Counted from the stretch's first letter, positions 1 through 8,197 are shown. The stretch: 36,285 bases of DNA from Cryobacterium sp. Y50 (GCF_002929805.1 NZ_PJJM01000067.1:1-36285), one strand, 5' to 3'. Notes: generated by a model from the sequence alone, not told the origin. Made by a program: numbers and translations.

Positions 1-81
1 TCGTCGGGCCTGCACGGCTGAATCTTGGTCGTGCAGTCCCAATGTGAAGTGATTGCTTCCCGCAAGATGTGGCGCGATGTC

Positions 82-190
82 CTATTCGGGCGGCAGAACG
101 AAACTGTAGTCGTAGGTGCCGTCGGACTCGTCGAAGAAATGCTGAACACGGGCGATCAACGCCCACCCGCGCGCCGAGGTCGCTGACTGC
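82..190 (-). pseudogene. possible 3' end of a lost gene (unidentified remnant)
   Basis: On the minus strand one frame reads as credible protein for about 35 residues, with a core like ARVQHFFDESDGTYDYS, and ends at a stop at 82-84. No start fits, and the frame further upstream looks random. The ESDGTY wording faintly recalls IS3-family OrfB transposases, but the residues after it do not continue that pattern. It could equally be the tail of an unrelated truncated gene. Function is unknown. The rest of 1-490 shows no convincing gene on either strand. Confidence 0.25.
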
Positions 191-480
191 GGCCGTGTTT
201 CCCAATGGTAAAACCCGACGTAACCACAGCCAACCATATGCACATCTTCACCACCGAAATTCGATTGACGGGCTTAGATTTTTGGAATCCGTGTGTTCGT
301 CCTTGCCCACTACCGCTGCTCCCACACGAAGTACGCTCTGGCCTACTCAAGAACGCTGGCACGCGCCGCGACGAGCCCGCCGACTAACGCCATAGCTGGT
401 CATCTGCGTCTCGCCCGCAAGTGGGATGGCTGATCTCACCCGGTTCCGCGCCTCTATCGCATCGCTGAACGCATGTGCAA

Positions 481-504
481 TAATCTGCGTATGAATGCAG
501 ATAA
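481..504 (+). promoter_or_regulatory. candidate operator of the ArsR-family (KmtR-like) gene, overlapping its start codon
   Basis: An imperfect palindrome, TAATCTGC - 8 bases - GCAGATAA, covers the ATG at 491. ArsR/SmtB repressors bind such imperfect dyads at their own promoters, so autorepression is the simple inference. TAATCT at 481-486 could act as a -10 box only five bases before the ATG, which would give a leaderless transcript. No good -35 box is visible. Confidence 0.4.
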
Positions 505-883
505 GAAGATGTGCACGCTTGATTCTGATGGAGAGTACGTCGAGCTGGCCGTCGAGGTCTTTGCGATGCTCGCCGACGCCACGCGAATTCGCATCATTCT
601 GGCTCTGCGAGACACTGAGCTCTCGGTAAACCAGCTCGCCAAGACGGTCGATAAGTCTCAAGCTGCCGTCTCCCAGCACCTCGCGAAACTGCGGCTCGGG
701 CACCTCGTGGCGACCCGCCGCGAGGGCACACGGGTGTTCTACCGTCTGGCCAATGAGCATGCCCGCCAGCTCGTCGCGGACGCTATTTTTCAGGCTGAGC
801 ATGCTGCCGACGGCACACCGGCGCACCACCGGCATCCGCTTGAGCGGGCAGCTGACACTCACGATGTGGGTGCTCATGCTTGA
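491..883 (+). CDS. kmtR: ArsR/SmtB-family metal sensor, KmtR-like (Ni/Co-responsive repressor)
   Basis: A 130-residue winged-helix repressor, the same length as M. tuberculosis KmtR, which senses Ni(II)/Co(II) and releases DNA on binding. The HTH spans about residues 45-70 (SVNQLAKTVDKSQAAVSQHL) followed by the wing (TRREGTRVFYRL). The ligands reported for KmtR (H88, E101, H102, H110, H111) have counterparts here at H90, E103, H104, H112 and H113, all shifted by two, plus an extra H115. An upstream ATG at 473 is in frame, but 491 gives an N-terminus (MNAD) matching KmtR (MYAD). The stop overlaps the start of the MFS gene by eight bases, so sensor and exporter are probably cotranscribed. The metal specificity is inferred from the ligand pattern. 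Confidence 0.88.
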   Translation: MNADKKMCTLDSDGEYVELAVEVFAMLADATRIRIILALRDTELSVNQLAKTVDKSQAAVSQHLAKLRLGHLVATRREGTRVFYRLANEHARQLVADAIFQAEHAADGTPAHHRHPLERAADTHDVGAHA

Positions 884-2129
884 GGTTCTGCGCAACCGAA
901 CGTATCGGCGATTGTTCAGCGCGCAGATCGTGGCGTTGATCGGTACAGGAATGCTCACCGTGGCTTTGGGTCTGCTCGCGTTCAACCTCGCCGGCGGCGA
1001 CGCCGGCATCGTGCTCGGCGTCGCACTGACGATCAAAATGCTCGCCTATGTCGGCGTCGCCCCAGTGATCTCTGCGCTGACGACGCACGTGCCGCGAAAG
1101 ACCCTGCTGGTGTCCGCGGATGTGCTGCGCGCGATCGTCGCACTCTCGCTGCCGTTTGTCACAGAAGCCTGGCAGATCTACGTGCTCATCTTCGCACTAC
1201 AAGCCGCCTCGGCCGCGTTCACCCCCGCATTCCAAGCTCTGCTACCGGCCGTGCTTCCAAACGAGAGTGACTACACCAGGGCTCTGTCGTTATCCCGGTT
1301 GGCTTACGACCTCGAGTCACTCCTGAGCCCCATCCTCGCTGCAGCCCTCTTGACCGTGATCAGCTACCACTCCCTCTTCGTAGGCACGGTCGTCGGATTC
1401 GTTGGCTCCGCCCTACTCGTATTCACGGCTACCCTGCCGGCGCACCACGCCTCCCCTCCGACACCATTCTGGGAGCGACTCACCCGCGGCGCACGGGTCT
1501 TCTTTCGCACACCGGAATTGCGCGCCTTGCTGGCCATGAACATGGTCGTCGCTACCTCAACCGGCATGGTCATTGTCAACACTGTCGTGCTCGTGCAAAG
1601 CCATTTCGGCCGCGCGCAGTCCGACTTTGCACTCGCCCTGGCCTGCTACGGATTCGGGTCTATGCTCGTCGCGCTCGCGCTGCCGCGGGTATTCGAACGT
1701 TTTGCCGACCGAAACGTCATGCTTCTCGGCTGTGCGGTGCTGCCGGTCGGACTTCTCGCCCTCGCCGGTGTTGTCTGCGCGCCGGCGACAACCCTGACTT
1801 GGTCTGGTCTCTTGGTGATCTGGTTCGTGATGGGCGCCGCGACCGCGCTCATCCTGACGCCATCGGCACGACTATTGCGCCGCTCGTCGGACGAGACTAA
1901 TCGGCCGGCCGTCTTTACTGCACAATTCTCGCTCTCTCATGCCTGCTTCATCGTGACCTACCCTCTGGCCGGAATACTCGGCGCCCTGCTCGGGCTGGTG
2001 CCTACTGCCGCTGTACTGGCCGGTATAGGGATAATCTCTGGGATCATTGCGGTTCGAGCCTGGACGACTCAGACGACACCTCTCGCAGAGGTGAATCAAC
2101 GAGCGCTGTCGGAGAGAAAGCTGTCTTGA
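876..2129 (+). CDS. MFS transporter, probable Ni/Co efflux permease
   Basis: A 417-residue integral membrane protein with about 12 hydrophobic segments and the MFS layout of two six-helix halves joined by a soluble loop near residues 185-205. It begins MLEVLRNRTYRRLFSAQ, typical of this MFS subgroup. The frame is open upstream of 876 only inside the repressor gene; ATG 876 (overlap ATGCTTGA) is preferred, and ATG 864 is an alternative. The direct overlap with a KmtR-like sensor suggests a metal exporter under its control. There is no His-rich tail like that of NreB/NrsD, so the substrate is not shown by the sequence. In M. tuberculosis KmtR controls a CDF exporter, so an MFS partner differs. 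Confidence 0.85.
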   Translation: MLEVLRNRTYRRLFSAQIVALIGTGMLTVALGLLAFNLAGGDAGIVLGVALTIKMLAYVGVAPVISALTTHVPRKTLLVSADVLRAIVALSLPFVTEAWQIYVLIFALQAASAAFTPAFQALLPAVLPNESDYTRALSLSRLAYDLESLLSPILAAALLTVISYHSLFVGTVVGFVGSALLVFTATLPAHHASPPTPFWERLTRGARVFFRTPELRALLAMNMVVATSTGMVIVNTVVLVQSHFGRAQSDFALALACYGFGSMLVALALPRVFERFADRNVMLLGCAVLPVGLLALAGVVCAPATTLTWSGLLVIWFVMGAATALILTPSARLLRRSSDETNRPAVFTAQFSLSHACFIVTYPLAGILGALLGLVPTAAVLAGIGIISGIIAVRAWTTQTTPLAEVNQRALSERKLS

Positions 2130-2280
2130 CCGCCCGAACTGGTCACAGAACATGTCGTGACGCACCGTGGTTTTTGCTCCCGTCAAACTGGCATTCAGGA
2201 TTCCCCGCCCGCCGTGGGGTATTCTGCGAGGGAAGACAGTGGCAGTTCATTCGTGGGCTGAAGGTAGACAAGTAGGTGAG

Positions 2281-2724
2281 ATGACGAGGGAGCGCGCGGT
2301 ACGATGGCTGGTTGCGCCCGTCTCTGTGTCGCCTTTCGTTTCCCTGCTTGCTCTAACCGCGTTACTCTTTGCCGTTTTCGCAATTCATTCCGAGGCTACC
2401 GGGCATGCCATGCACACACCGGCCCTTACTGCATCAAGTGTCGCTGAGCAGCAATCTTCGGGAATGGGTATGGCTGCTGTCATGGCTACTCCCGTCGTAG
2501 CGGCAATTTCGTCAGGGAGCCTGGACGGGATGCTTGATTGCGCTCTGCTGGCAATGACCTGCGTTCTGCTCCTCACTCTCGTCGTCCTGGTTTTCCTGAC
2601 TCAGCTCCCGGCCACGTATCGACGCTTGCTCGATGCCGGCGGCATCATCCTGAACTCCTGGCGCACCAGCGCTCTGCCGGTTCAGCGACCCAGCCTCACC
2701 CTTCTCTCCATCTGTCGCGTTTAG
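2281..2724 (+). CDS. DUF6153-like small membrane protein
   Basis: A 147-residue protein with two membrane segments: one near residues 15-35 (FVSLLALTALLFAVFAIH) and one near 80-105 (LDCALLAMTCVLLLTLVVLVFL). Between them is a Met/His/Ser-rich outside loop (HAMHT, GMGMAAVMA). I chose ATG 2281 because it directly precedes the conserved MTRERAVRWLVAP-type start; the frame is open upstream to 2167 but that part looks non-coding. Proteins of this plan are found in actinobacterial copper clusters. Here the gene lies between the nickel-type pair and a DUF305 gene. Its molecular role is unknown; binding of Cu(I) by the Met/His loop is a guess. Confidence 0.6.
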   Translation: MTRERAVRWLVAPVSVSPFVSLLALTALLFAVFAIHSEATGHAMHTPALTASSVAEQQSSGMGMAAVMATPVVAAISSGSLDGMLDCALLAMTCVLLLTLVVLVFLTQLPATYRRLLDAGGIILNSWRTSALPVQRPSLTLLSICRV

Positions 2725-2818
2725 ACCGTGATGTAGTTCCGAGCCAGCACGTGGCCTCGGAATCCTGCCGTGCCCGCGGCCACTCGGTTTTTACTACTTA
2801 ACGACGAACGGACAAACG

Positions 2819-3412
2819 ATGCTCAAACCACGAACCTTCTTTTATGCCGCTGTGACCCTGGCGGCAGCTCTCACTCTCAGCTCATGCGCAGGCGGCAGCC
2901 CGGCCAGCGACTCAACAAGCCCCTCGGCCAGCCAAGCCACAGCGACGTTCAATTCTGGCGACGTGACCTTTGCGCAAATGATGATCCCCCATCACGAACA
3001 AGCAGTTCAAATGAGCGATGACCTCCTTGCGAAGGACAGTATTAATGAAAGCGTGATCGACCTCGCGACGGAGATCAAGGTCGCTCAGGAACCGGAGATC
3101 ACGCAGCTCAAAGACTGGTTGACAGCGTGGGGCGAGGATGAAAACGGCATGCCGGGCATGTCCGGTATGGGCGGTGGTGCTGACGGGATGATGTCCGACG
3201 ACGACATGATGGCGCTGCAGGATGCCTCGCGAGTAGAGGCCAGCACCTTATTCCTCGAACAGATGACAGTGCACCATGAAGGCGCTGTCGCGATGGCTCA
3301 GCTCGAACTTGATGATGGTGAGAATGCGGAGGCGCAGGCGATGGCCGCCGACATCGTCAAGACGCAGACGGCCGAAATTGCCGTCATGGCCGAGCTCCTC
3401 GCCTCGCTCTAG
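2819..3412 (+). CDS. DUF305 lipoprotein (copper-associated)
   Basis: A 197-residue exported lipoprotein. The signal peptide ends in the lipobox LSSC (Cys22), followed by a Ser/Thr/Pro-rich spacer and a helical DUF305 domain. That domain carries the repeated family motif twice: FAQMMIPHHEQAVQMS near residue 51 and FLEQMTVHHEGAVAMAQ near 145. A Met/Gly-rich stretch (NGMPGMSGMGGG) separates the halves. HH and Met clusters of this kind are typical metal ligands, and DUF305 proteins often accompany copper-resistance genes. The protein should be anchored to the outer face of the membrane. A GC-rich hairpin follows at 3425-3453, so it may be transcribed apart from the peptidase genes. Confidence 0.85.
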   Translation: MLKPRTFFYAAVTLAAALTLSSCAGGSPASDSTSPSASQATATFNSGDVTFAQMMIPHHEQAVQMSDDLLAKDSINESVIDLATEIKVAQEPEITQLKDWLTAWGEDENGMPGMSGMGGGADGMMSDDDMMALQDASRVEASTLFLEQMTVHHEGAVAMAQLELDDGENAEAQAMAADIVKTQTAEIAVMAELLASL

Positions 3413-3424
3413 AGCGGCACGTCC

Positions 3425-3453
3425 GGGCGGGTTCTCCTCTGGATGACCCGCCC
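3425..3453 (+). terminator. hairpin after the DUF305 gene
   Basis: The arms GGGCGGGT (3425-3432) and ACCCGCCC (3446-3453) pair perfectly around a 13-base loop, 12 bases after the DUF305 stop codon. The T-rich stretch following it is distant and weak, so termination may be partial. Confidence 0.5.
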
Positions 3454-3551
3454 CTGGAACCCACCGTTCGTTTTCTGAATCACCGGCAAGGACATATTCA
3501 TGTATCGTGGTCAAAATTTTCATCTGATGCGTAATCCCGGGATGATGCCCC

Positions 3552-4406
3552 GTGGATAACACCGGTCACGTCGCCACAGCGCCTCACATCTCCGGCGCTA
3601 TTGCGCAACTGTCACGACGCGATGCGCGCGCATTGGAGGGCAGGCTGCGTACGCGCCGATCCGGCCCTTCGAAACTTGCGCCACCCGCCAAGACTGTGGC
3701 CCCCCGACCCATCCCGTTGCGCCAGCGCGCTGCGGCCGGAAGCGCCATGGCCATGATCGCACTCTTCGCAATCAGCACGTCTCTGCCCGCGCTTGTGGTC
3801 AACACGGAACCAGCGCAAGCCACAGCTACCAGCGCCGACCAGACGAATGACCTGCAAAGCGTCACGGCAAAAAGAACGGCATCCGTTCTCATCGAACGCG
3901 ACGGATATACCATCACGGAAGCACCCGAACCGGCCTCCTACACCGAAGTCGCCAGCAACGGCGAATGGGCCAGCCTGAGTCCGGGCCAGCTCAGCGATCA
4001 AGGCTGGGCTCTACCAGTTCTGGGCCGGATATCGAGCCCCTTCGGTTCTCGCCCGAACAAACCCGTTGATGGTGTCGGCGACTTCCACAATGGAACCGAC
4101 ATAGCCGCACCCTGCGGCCAACCCGTCTTCTCGGCGACCGGAGGCAAAGTTGTCATCTCTGGCTATCAGGGCTCCTATGGCAACTGGATTCTCATCGACC
4201 ACGGCAACGGCGTCGAGACGGGATATGCCCACAACAGTCAGCTCCTCGTCGACTCCGGTCAGCTGGTCGTGGCCGGAGAAATCATCGCGATAGTCGGAAC
4301 GACCGGTGCATCCAGCGGCTGCCATGTGCATTTTGAAGCACGTATCGATGGTGAACGCATCGATGCGGAAGGATTCATGAAAAACCGGGGGGTCTCTCTT
4401 GACTAG
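3552..4406 (+). CDS. M23 (LytM-type) metallopeptidase, membrane-anchored
   Basis: A 284-residue protein. A cytoplasmic basic N-terminus leads to one membrane segment near residues 60-83, an outside linker, and a C-terminal M23 domain from about 155. The zinc and catalytic residues are all present: H179 and D183 in FHNGTDIA, H227 in GYAHNS, and H258/H260 in CHVHFE, so it should be an active zinc endopeptidase acting on peptidoglycan cross-links. GTG 3552 is the start of the open frame and has no strong ribosome-binding site. The gene runs into the next peptidase gene through an 8-base overlap (TTGACTAG), suggesting translational coupling. The link to copper genes is by position only. Confidence 0.82.
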   Translation: MDNTGHVATAPHISGAIAQLSRRDARALEGRLRTRRSGPSKLAPPAKTVAPRPIPLRQRAAAGSAMAMIALFAISTSLPALVVNTEPAQATATSADQTNDLQSVTAKRTASVLIERDGYTITEAPEPASYTEVASNGEWASLSPGQLSDQGWALPVLGRISSPFGSRPNKPVDGVGDFHNGTDIAAPCGQPVFSATGGKVVISGYQGSYGNWILIDHGNGVETGYAHNSQLLVDSGQLVVAGEIIAIVGTTGASSGCHVHFEARIDGERIDAEGFMKNRGVSLD

Positions 4407-5175
4407 GCGCAGAACTCGCGCACGGGTCGCTCTAGTAGTGGTGACGGTGTTGTCGCTCCTCGGAATCGCGGCGCCGGCCGGCGCGGCGGAGTACCCGAGC
4501 TGGTCTAATGTGAAAACCGCTCGGTCATCCGAAGCGGGTAAGCAAGCGCAGATCACGGAGTTGACTGAGCTGATCACAGGCCTCAACGCCGAAGTGGATG
4601 CCGCGCGTGCGGAAGCATCTCGTCGTGCGGCCACCTACGAGGCCGCGCAAAACGCATTCGACGATGCGACCTTGCGAGCGACAGATTTGCGGTACCGGGC
4701 CGACGCTGCTGCGGCTGCAGCTTCGGCAGCCGCAGCATTGAGCAGGCCTGCAGGCGGCAGCAGCAGGCCCAACGCACAGGGTTTATCAGGCTGGATTAGT
4801 TCAGCGTATTGGGCTCGGCCCTACAAACCAGTGGCCGGGGTCGGTGCGTTCCACTATGGAACCGACATCGCCGTGGGCTGCGGGCAGAACGTGTCCGCAG
4901 CATCCGCTGGAACAGTCAGCTACGCCGGCTGGCTTGGCTCCTACGGCAACTGGGTCCTCATCGACCACGGGGATGATACCCCAACCGGTTACGCACACAA
5001 CGGCTCACTGCTCGTCAGCGCCGGGCAACAGGTTTCCACGGGCGCCACCATCGCTCTTGTGGGGACAACGGGTGCGTCCGACGGCTGTTGTCACCTGCAC
5101 TTTGAAACGCGAGTCGATGGTGCCCGCATCAATCCACAACCCTTCATGAGCGCGCGAGGAGTCACTCTTGGTTAG
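4399..5175 (+). CDS. M23 (LytM-type) metallopeptidase with coiled-coil stalk, secreted
   Basis: A 258-residue exported protein: a signal peptide (cleavage near APAGAA, residue 30), an Ala/Glu-rich coiled coil at about 48-115, and an M23 domain with H152 and D156 (FHYGTDIA), H200 (GYAHNG) and H232/H234 (CHLHFE). It is a close paralogue of the preceding gene: the KPV-GVG-FH-GTDIA and SYGNW-LIDHG blocks match almost word for word. That indicates tandem duplication with replaced N-termini. It starts at a TTG overlapping the previous stop by eight bases, behind a G-run at 4387-4392. Coiled-coil plus LytM proteins can be either enzymes or activators of other hydrolases; the intact ligands favour an enzyme. 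Confidence 0.83.
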   Translation: MTRRRTRARVALVVVTVLSLLGIAAPAGAAEYPSWSNVKTARSSEAGKQAQITELTELITGLNAEVDAARAEASRRAATYEAAQNAFDDATLRATDLRYRADAAAAAASAAAALSRPAGGSSRPNAQGLSGWISSAYWARPYKPVAGVGAFHYGTDIAVGCGQNVSAASAGTVSYAGWLGSYGNWVLIDHGDDTPTGYAHNGSLLVSAGQQVSTGATIALVGTTGASDGCCHLHFETRVDGARINPQPFMSARGVTLG

Positions 5176-6133
5176 ATTCAACCGGTCACGGCGCCGAATC
5201 ATTGCACTGTCATTCCCGCTCGTTGGCCTGATAATTCTCACGGGTTGTTCCGCCAACGATTCGGGTTCGGCGACAGTATCGCCCAGCATTGACTCGGCGG
5301 CGAACCCTTTCGAGCACGTGCATGGCCTCGGCGCCGATCCCCTCACTGGAGAGACCTACGCGGCAACCCACCAGGGCGTGTGGCGCATTCCCACCGGCAT
5401 GCTGCCCGACACCTATCTGACCGGAGCGCCGCGAGCGAACACGACCCAGCCGCTACAGATCGCCGGCCGGGCGCAGGACACAATGGGTTTTACTGTGGCT
5501 GCGCCCGGTCAGTTATTAGCGTCTGGTCATCCCGATCCGGCCGAACCCAGCGACCTGGCACTGCCCAACCTGGGACTTATCTCCAGCACGGACGGTGCGT
5601 CCACCTGGACGGCACTGTCGCTGGCAGGCAAGACCGATTTTCACGATCTGGATGCTGTCCCCCTCGACGACGGCACCCTCCGCGTCTACGGGTACGACGC
5701 GGGTGCCGGCGCCATTTCCGTCAGTGACGATTCCGGCCTCACCTGGACAGCAGGAGCGGTTCTCACCCTGCGCGACCTGAGCGCGGATCCGGTACAAGCC
5801 GATCGGCTCTACGCAACGACCGCCGCAGGCGTCATGGTGAGCACCGACGCGGGCCGCACGTTCACTGCATTGACCGGTGCACCGGCGCTGCTCCTGCTGG
5901 ACGCCGTCGACACAAACGCAGGCGGAAGATTGGTCGGTCTGGATCCCAGCGGCGGAATCTGGCGTCAGGTCGCCGAGACGTGGACGCAAACCGGAACGAC
6001 CGGACGCGCCCCGGAAGCGTTCACCGTCGTCGGCGGATCCTCGCCCTGGATCCTCGTCGCGGATGCCACCGGCATCGCCGCCAGCAACGACTTCGGGAGT
6101 TCCTGGACCGCTCTGGTATCGCTGTCCAAATAG
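5168..6133 (+). CDS. BNR-repeat lipoprotein (F510_1955-type glycosylhydrolase-like)
   Basis: A 321-residue lipoprotein with lipobox LTGC (Cys near residue 27). The body looks like a beta-propeller: it opens with FEHVHGLGADPLTGETYAAT and holds several Asp-box/BNR-like turns (SSTDGASTWTAL, SVSDDSGLTWTAG, STDAGRTFTAL, SNDFGSSWTAL). Such sialidase-like propellers are named F510_1955 family in annotation. No sialidase catalytic arginine triad is obvious, so a binding or scaffold role is as likely as hydrolysis. The TTG start overlaps the peptidase stop by eight bases (TTGGTTAG), and AGGAG lies just before it. It is the last gene of this three-gene coupled unit. Confidence 0.78.
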   Translation: MVRFNRSRRRIIALSFPLVGLIILTGCSANDSGSATVSPSIDSAANPFEHVHGLGADPLTGETYAATHQGVWRIPTGMLPDTYLTGAPRANTTQPLQIAGRAQDTMGFTVAAPGQLLASGHPDPAEPSDLALPNLGLISSTDGASTWTALSLAGKTDFHDLDAVPLDDGTLRVYGYDAGAGAISVSDDSGLTWTAGAVLTLRDLSADPVQADRLYATTAAGVMVSTDAGRTFTALTGAPALLLLDAVDTNAGGRLVGLDPSGGIWRQVAETWTQTGTTGRAPEAFTVVGGSSPWILVADATGIAASNDFGSSWTALVSLSK

Positions 6134-6316
6134 CGACCGGATGACCGGAGGACATAGGCCATCCGACCGACGTTCGCTTCATCAGCACCGGCAGCGGCAC
6201 CGTACCCAGCGCTGCCACGCTTCCTTCAACCTTTTTCCTACGCGCGCTAACGTACCGGCCTAGGCGCCGGGCAACAATCCGATCTGAATGTGTACGGCAG
6301 ACTTCCAACGGGAAAA

Positions 6317-6335
6317 ATACCCCTAAGGGTATAAT
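6317..6335 (+). promoter_or_regulatory. CsoR-like operator overlapping a -10 box
   Basis: ATACCC (6317-6322) and GGGTAT (6327-6332) form a perfect inverted repeat around CTAA. G/C-rich dyads flanked by TA-type ends are the usual sites of CsoR-family copper repressors. TATAAT at 6330-6335 is a perfect -10 hexamer sharing three bases with the right arm, so a bound repressor would block RNA polymerase. A -35 box is not clear. The controlled unit would be the SHOCT gene and multicopper oxidase. No csoR gene is present in the window. Confidence 0.7.
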
Positions 6336-6369
6336 AGAAGCTATTCAAAGTAGTGAAAGGTATCGCATC

Positions 6370-6624
6370 ATGATGTGGGACAACGGAACTATGGGATGGT
6401 CCTGGGGATTCGGACTGCTAGCAATGGTCGGCATCGCAATTCTCGTGTACGTCATCATTCGCTTATCAACAAAAAACGGGGAGCGTGGTCCTTCGTCACC
6501 GTCCCCCTCAGCGCCGCCTGATCTAACCAGCGCGCGGAAGATGCTCGATGAGCGATTTGCCCGCGGGGAGCTGACGGCAGAGCAGTACCGCGAACAGATA
6601 CGGGTGCTCGGCGAAGGACGATGA
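6370..6624 (+). CDS. SHOCT-domain small membrane protein
   Basis: An 84-residue protein with one membrane helix (about residues 13-33), a Ser/Pro-rich linker, and a C-terminal SHOCT domain (ARKMLDERFARGELTAEQYREQIRVL). The N-terminus is rich in Met and Trp (MMWDNGTMGWSWGF). Proteins of this form, often next to copper genes, have no settled function; SHOCT is thought to mediate oligomerisation. The gene follows the CsoR-like promoter, and its stop overlaps the oxidase start (ATGA), so the two proteins are probably made together. Confidence 0.85.
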   Translation: MMWDNGTMGWSWGFGLLAMVGIAILVYVIIRLSTKNGERGPSSPSPSAPPDLTSARKMLDERFARGELTAEQYREQIRVLGEGR

Positions 6625-8099
6625 TGGTTGATATTAGTCGCCGAAACGCTCTCATTCTTGGCGGCGTAGGAGTTGGCGGGGTAGCCATCGGCGGGACCGC
6701 CTTCGTCGTAAATCAAAAAAAGGGGAGGCGCGCAGCGTCGGAAGACGCGCCTGGTGTCGCCCTTGTCCAGCCCGATGAGCTGCGCAGTTCGGGCGGCGTC
6801 CTGACTGTGTCCTTGGAGTCGTCGTCTCAGAAGGTCAGCATTGCTGGCCGTGACGTGCGTGCGCTCAGTTACAACAGTGGCGTGCCCGGCCCCACTTTGC
6901 GCGTTCGAGCTGGAGATACACTCAACGTCAGCCTTCGCAATGGTCTGGCAGATCCGAGTAACCTGCACGTGCACGGCCTCCACGTCTCGCCGGAGAATAA
7001 TGGCGACAACATGTTCGTCATGATTGAAGCTGGCGCTTCATTCGATTACCAGTACAAACTACCTACCAACCACCCGCCGGGTGTGTATTGGTATCACCCA
7101 CACCACCACGGCTATGTCGCCGACCAAGTGTTCGGGGGCCTCTATGGCGCCATCATCGTGGAAGACCCTGAGGAGATTGCCGCCACCCGGGAGCGCGTGC
7201 TGGTCATTTCCGACATCACCCTCGATTCGACCTGTACCATTCCAACCGCCACGGCGATGCAGAAAATGTCGGGTCGCGAGGGTGAGCTCGTTCTAGTCAA
7301 CGGGCAACTCTCCCCCGCATTGAGCGCTGGCGCAGGCGAGCGTGAACGCTGGCGGCTCGTCAACGCGTGCACCTCCCGCTATCTGCGGCTTCGACTCGAC
7401 GGGCAACAACTCACCCTCCTCGGCATCGACTCCGGCCGGTTCGAATCTCCCCGCGATGTTGACGAAATCGTCTTGGCCCCTGGCAATCGTGCCGACCTTT
7501 TGGTGACCGGTCGCGTCGGCACGTCCACGCTTCGAGCTCTCCCCTACGACCGCGGCGCATCCAACGGCATGATGGGCGGCGGAATGATGAGTGGCAGCAC
7601 GGCTACCTCTGTCGATATTGCGTTGGCTACGTTCGCAGTGGTCGCGGCCCGCAGCGTCAAATTGGCCGCGGTACCCGACCAGCCTGCATCGAACGACCTC
7701 CGCTCGGCGACCATCACCGCTCGCCGCGAGTTGGTTTTCGCTATGGGAATGGGTGGCGGCATGAGCAGCGGCATGATGTCCGCCACGATAAACGACCAGG
7801 CATTTGATGCCACCCGCATCGACACCACCGTACAATTCGAGAGCGTCGAAGAGTGGACGCTCACTAACACCAGCACCCTCGACCACCCACTGCACCTGCA
7901 CGTCTGGCCAATGCAAATCATTGAACAGGATGGCCGACCAGTCGAATCAGCGATCTGGCAGGACGTCGTCAATATACCGTCGCTCAGCAGCGTGCGCGTT
8001 CGGATCGCGTTCGACGATTTTAGGGGACGAACCGTCTACCACTGCCATATTCTCGACCATGAAGATGCCGGAATGATGGGCATTCTTCAAGCGCTGTGA
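6621..8099 (+). CDS. Tat-exported multicopper oxidase (CueO/laccase-like)
   Basis: A 492-residue three-cupredoxin-domain oxidase. The N-terminus SRRNALILGG is a twin-arginine signal, fitting export of a folded copper enzyme. All copper sites are visible: HVHG (116-119), WYHPHHHG (157-164), HPLHLHVWP near 425, and the C-terminal HCHILDHEDAGMM with T1 ligands C475, H480 and M485. Two Met-rich stretches (GMMGGGMMSG near residue 316, MGMGGGMSSGMM near 376) resemble the Cu(I)-binding inserts of CueO-type cuprous oxidases. Known members oxidise Cu(I) to the less toxic Cu(II) outside the membrane. Coupling to the SHOCT gene and a CsoR-like operator upstream support copper-induced expression. Confidence 0.93.
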   Translation: MMVDISRRNALILGGVGVGGVAIGGTAFVVNQKKGRRAASEDAPGVALVQPDELRSSGGVLTVSLESSSQKVSIAGRDVRALSYNSGVPGPTLRVRAGDTLNVSLRNGLADPSNLHVHGLHVSPENNGDNMFVMIEAGASFDYQYKLPTNHPPGVYWYHPHHHGYVADQVFGGLYGAIIVEDPEEIAATRERVLVISDITLDSTCTIPTATAMQKMSGREGELVLVNGQLSPALSAGAGERERWRLVNACTSRYLRLRLDGQQLTLLGIDSGRFESPRDVDEIVLAPGNRADLLVTGRVGTSTLRALPYDRGASNGMMGGGMMSGSTATSVDIALATFAVVAARSVKLAAVPDQPASNDLRSATITARRELVFAMGMGGGMSSGMMSATINDQAFDATRIDTTVQFESVEEWTLTNTSTLDHPLHLHVWPMQIIEQDGRPVESAIWQDVVNIPSLSSVRVRIAFDDFRGRTVYHCHILDHEDAGMMGILQAL

Positions 8100-8197
8100 A
8101 CACATCATCAGGGTCTCGGGCTCGCCGCACGGCTGCACTAACACCAATAGGCGTCCACGGAACCAACTATGCATCCACAGGGCAGAGCACGACGTCG

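Noticed and set aside
347..1036. 229-residue minus-strand frame across the ArsR-family gene
   Set aside because: It is the opposite-strand shadow of the repressor and transporter genes, with no recognisable family and a composition typical of antisense frames in GC-rich DNA.
2197..2225. second copper-type operator before the DUF6153 gene (ATTCCCC...GGGGTATT)
   Set aside because: The arms mismatch and the nine-base spacer is unlike the compact dyad at 6317, so I do not list it as a site.
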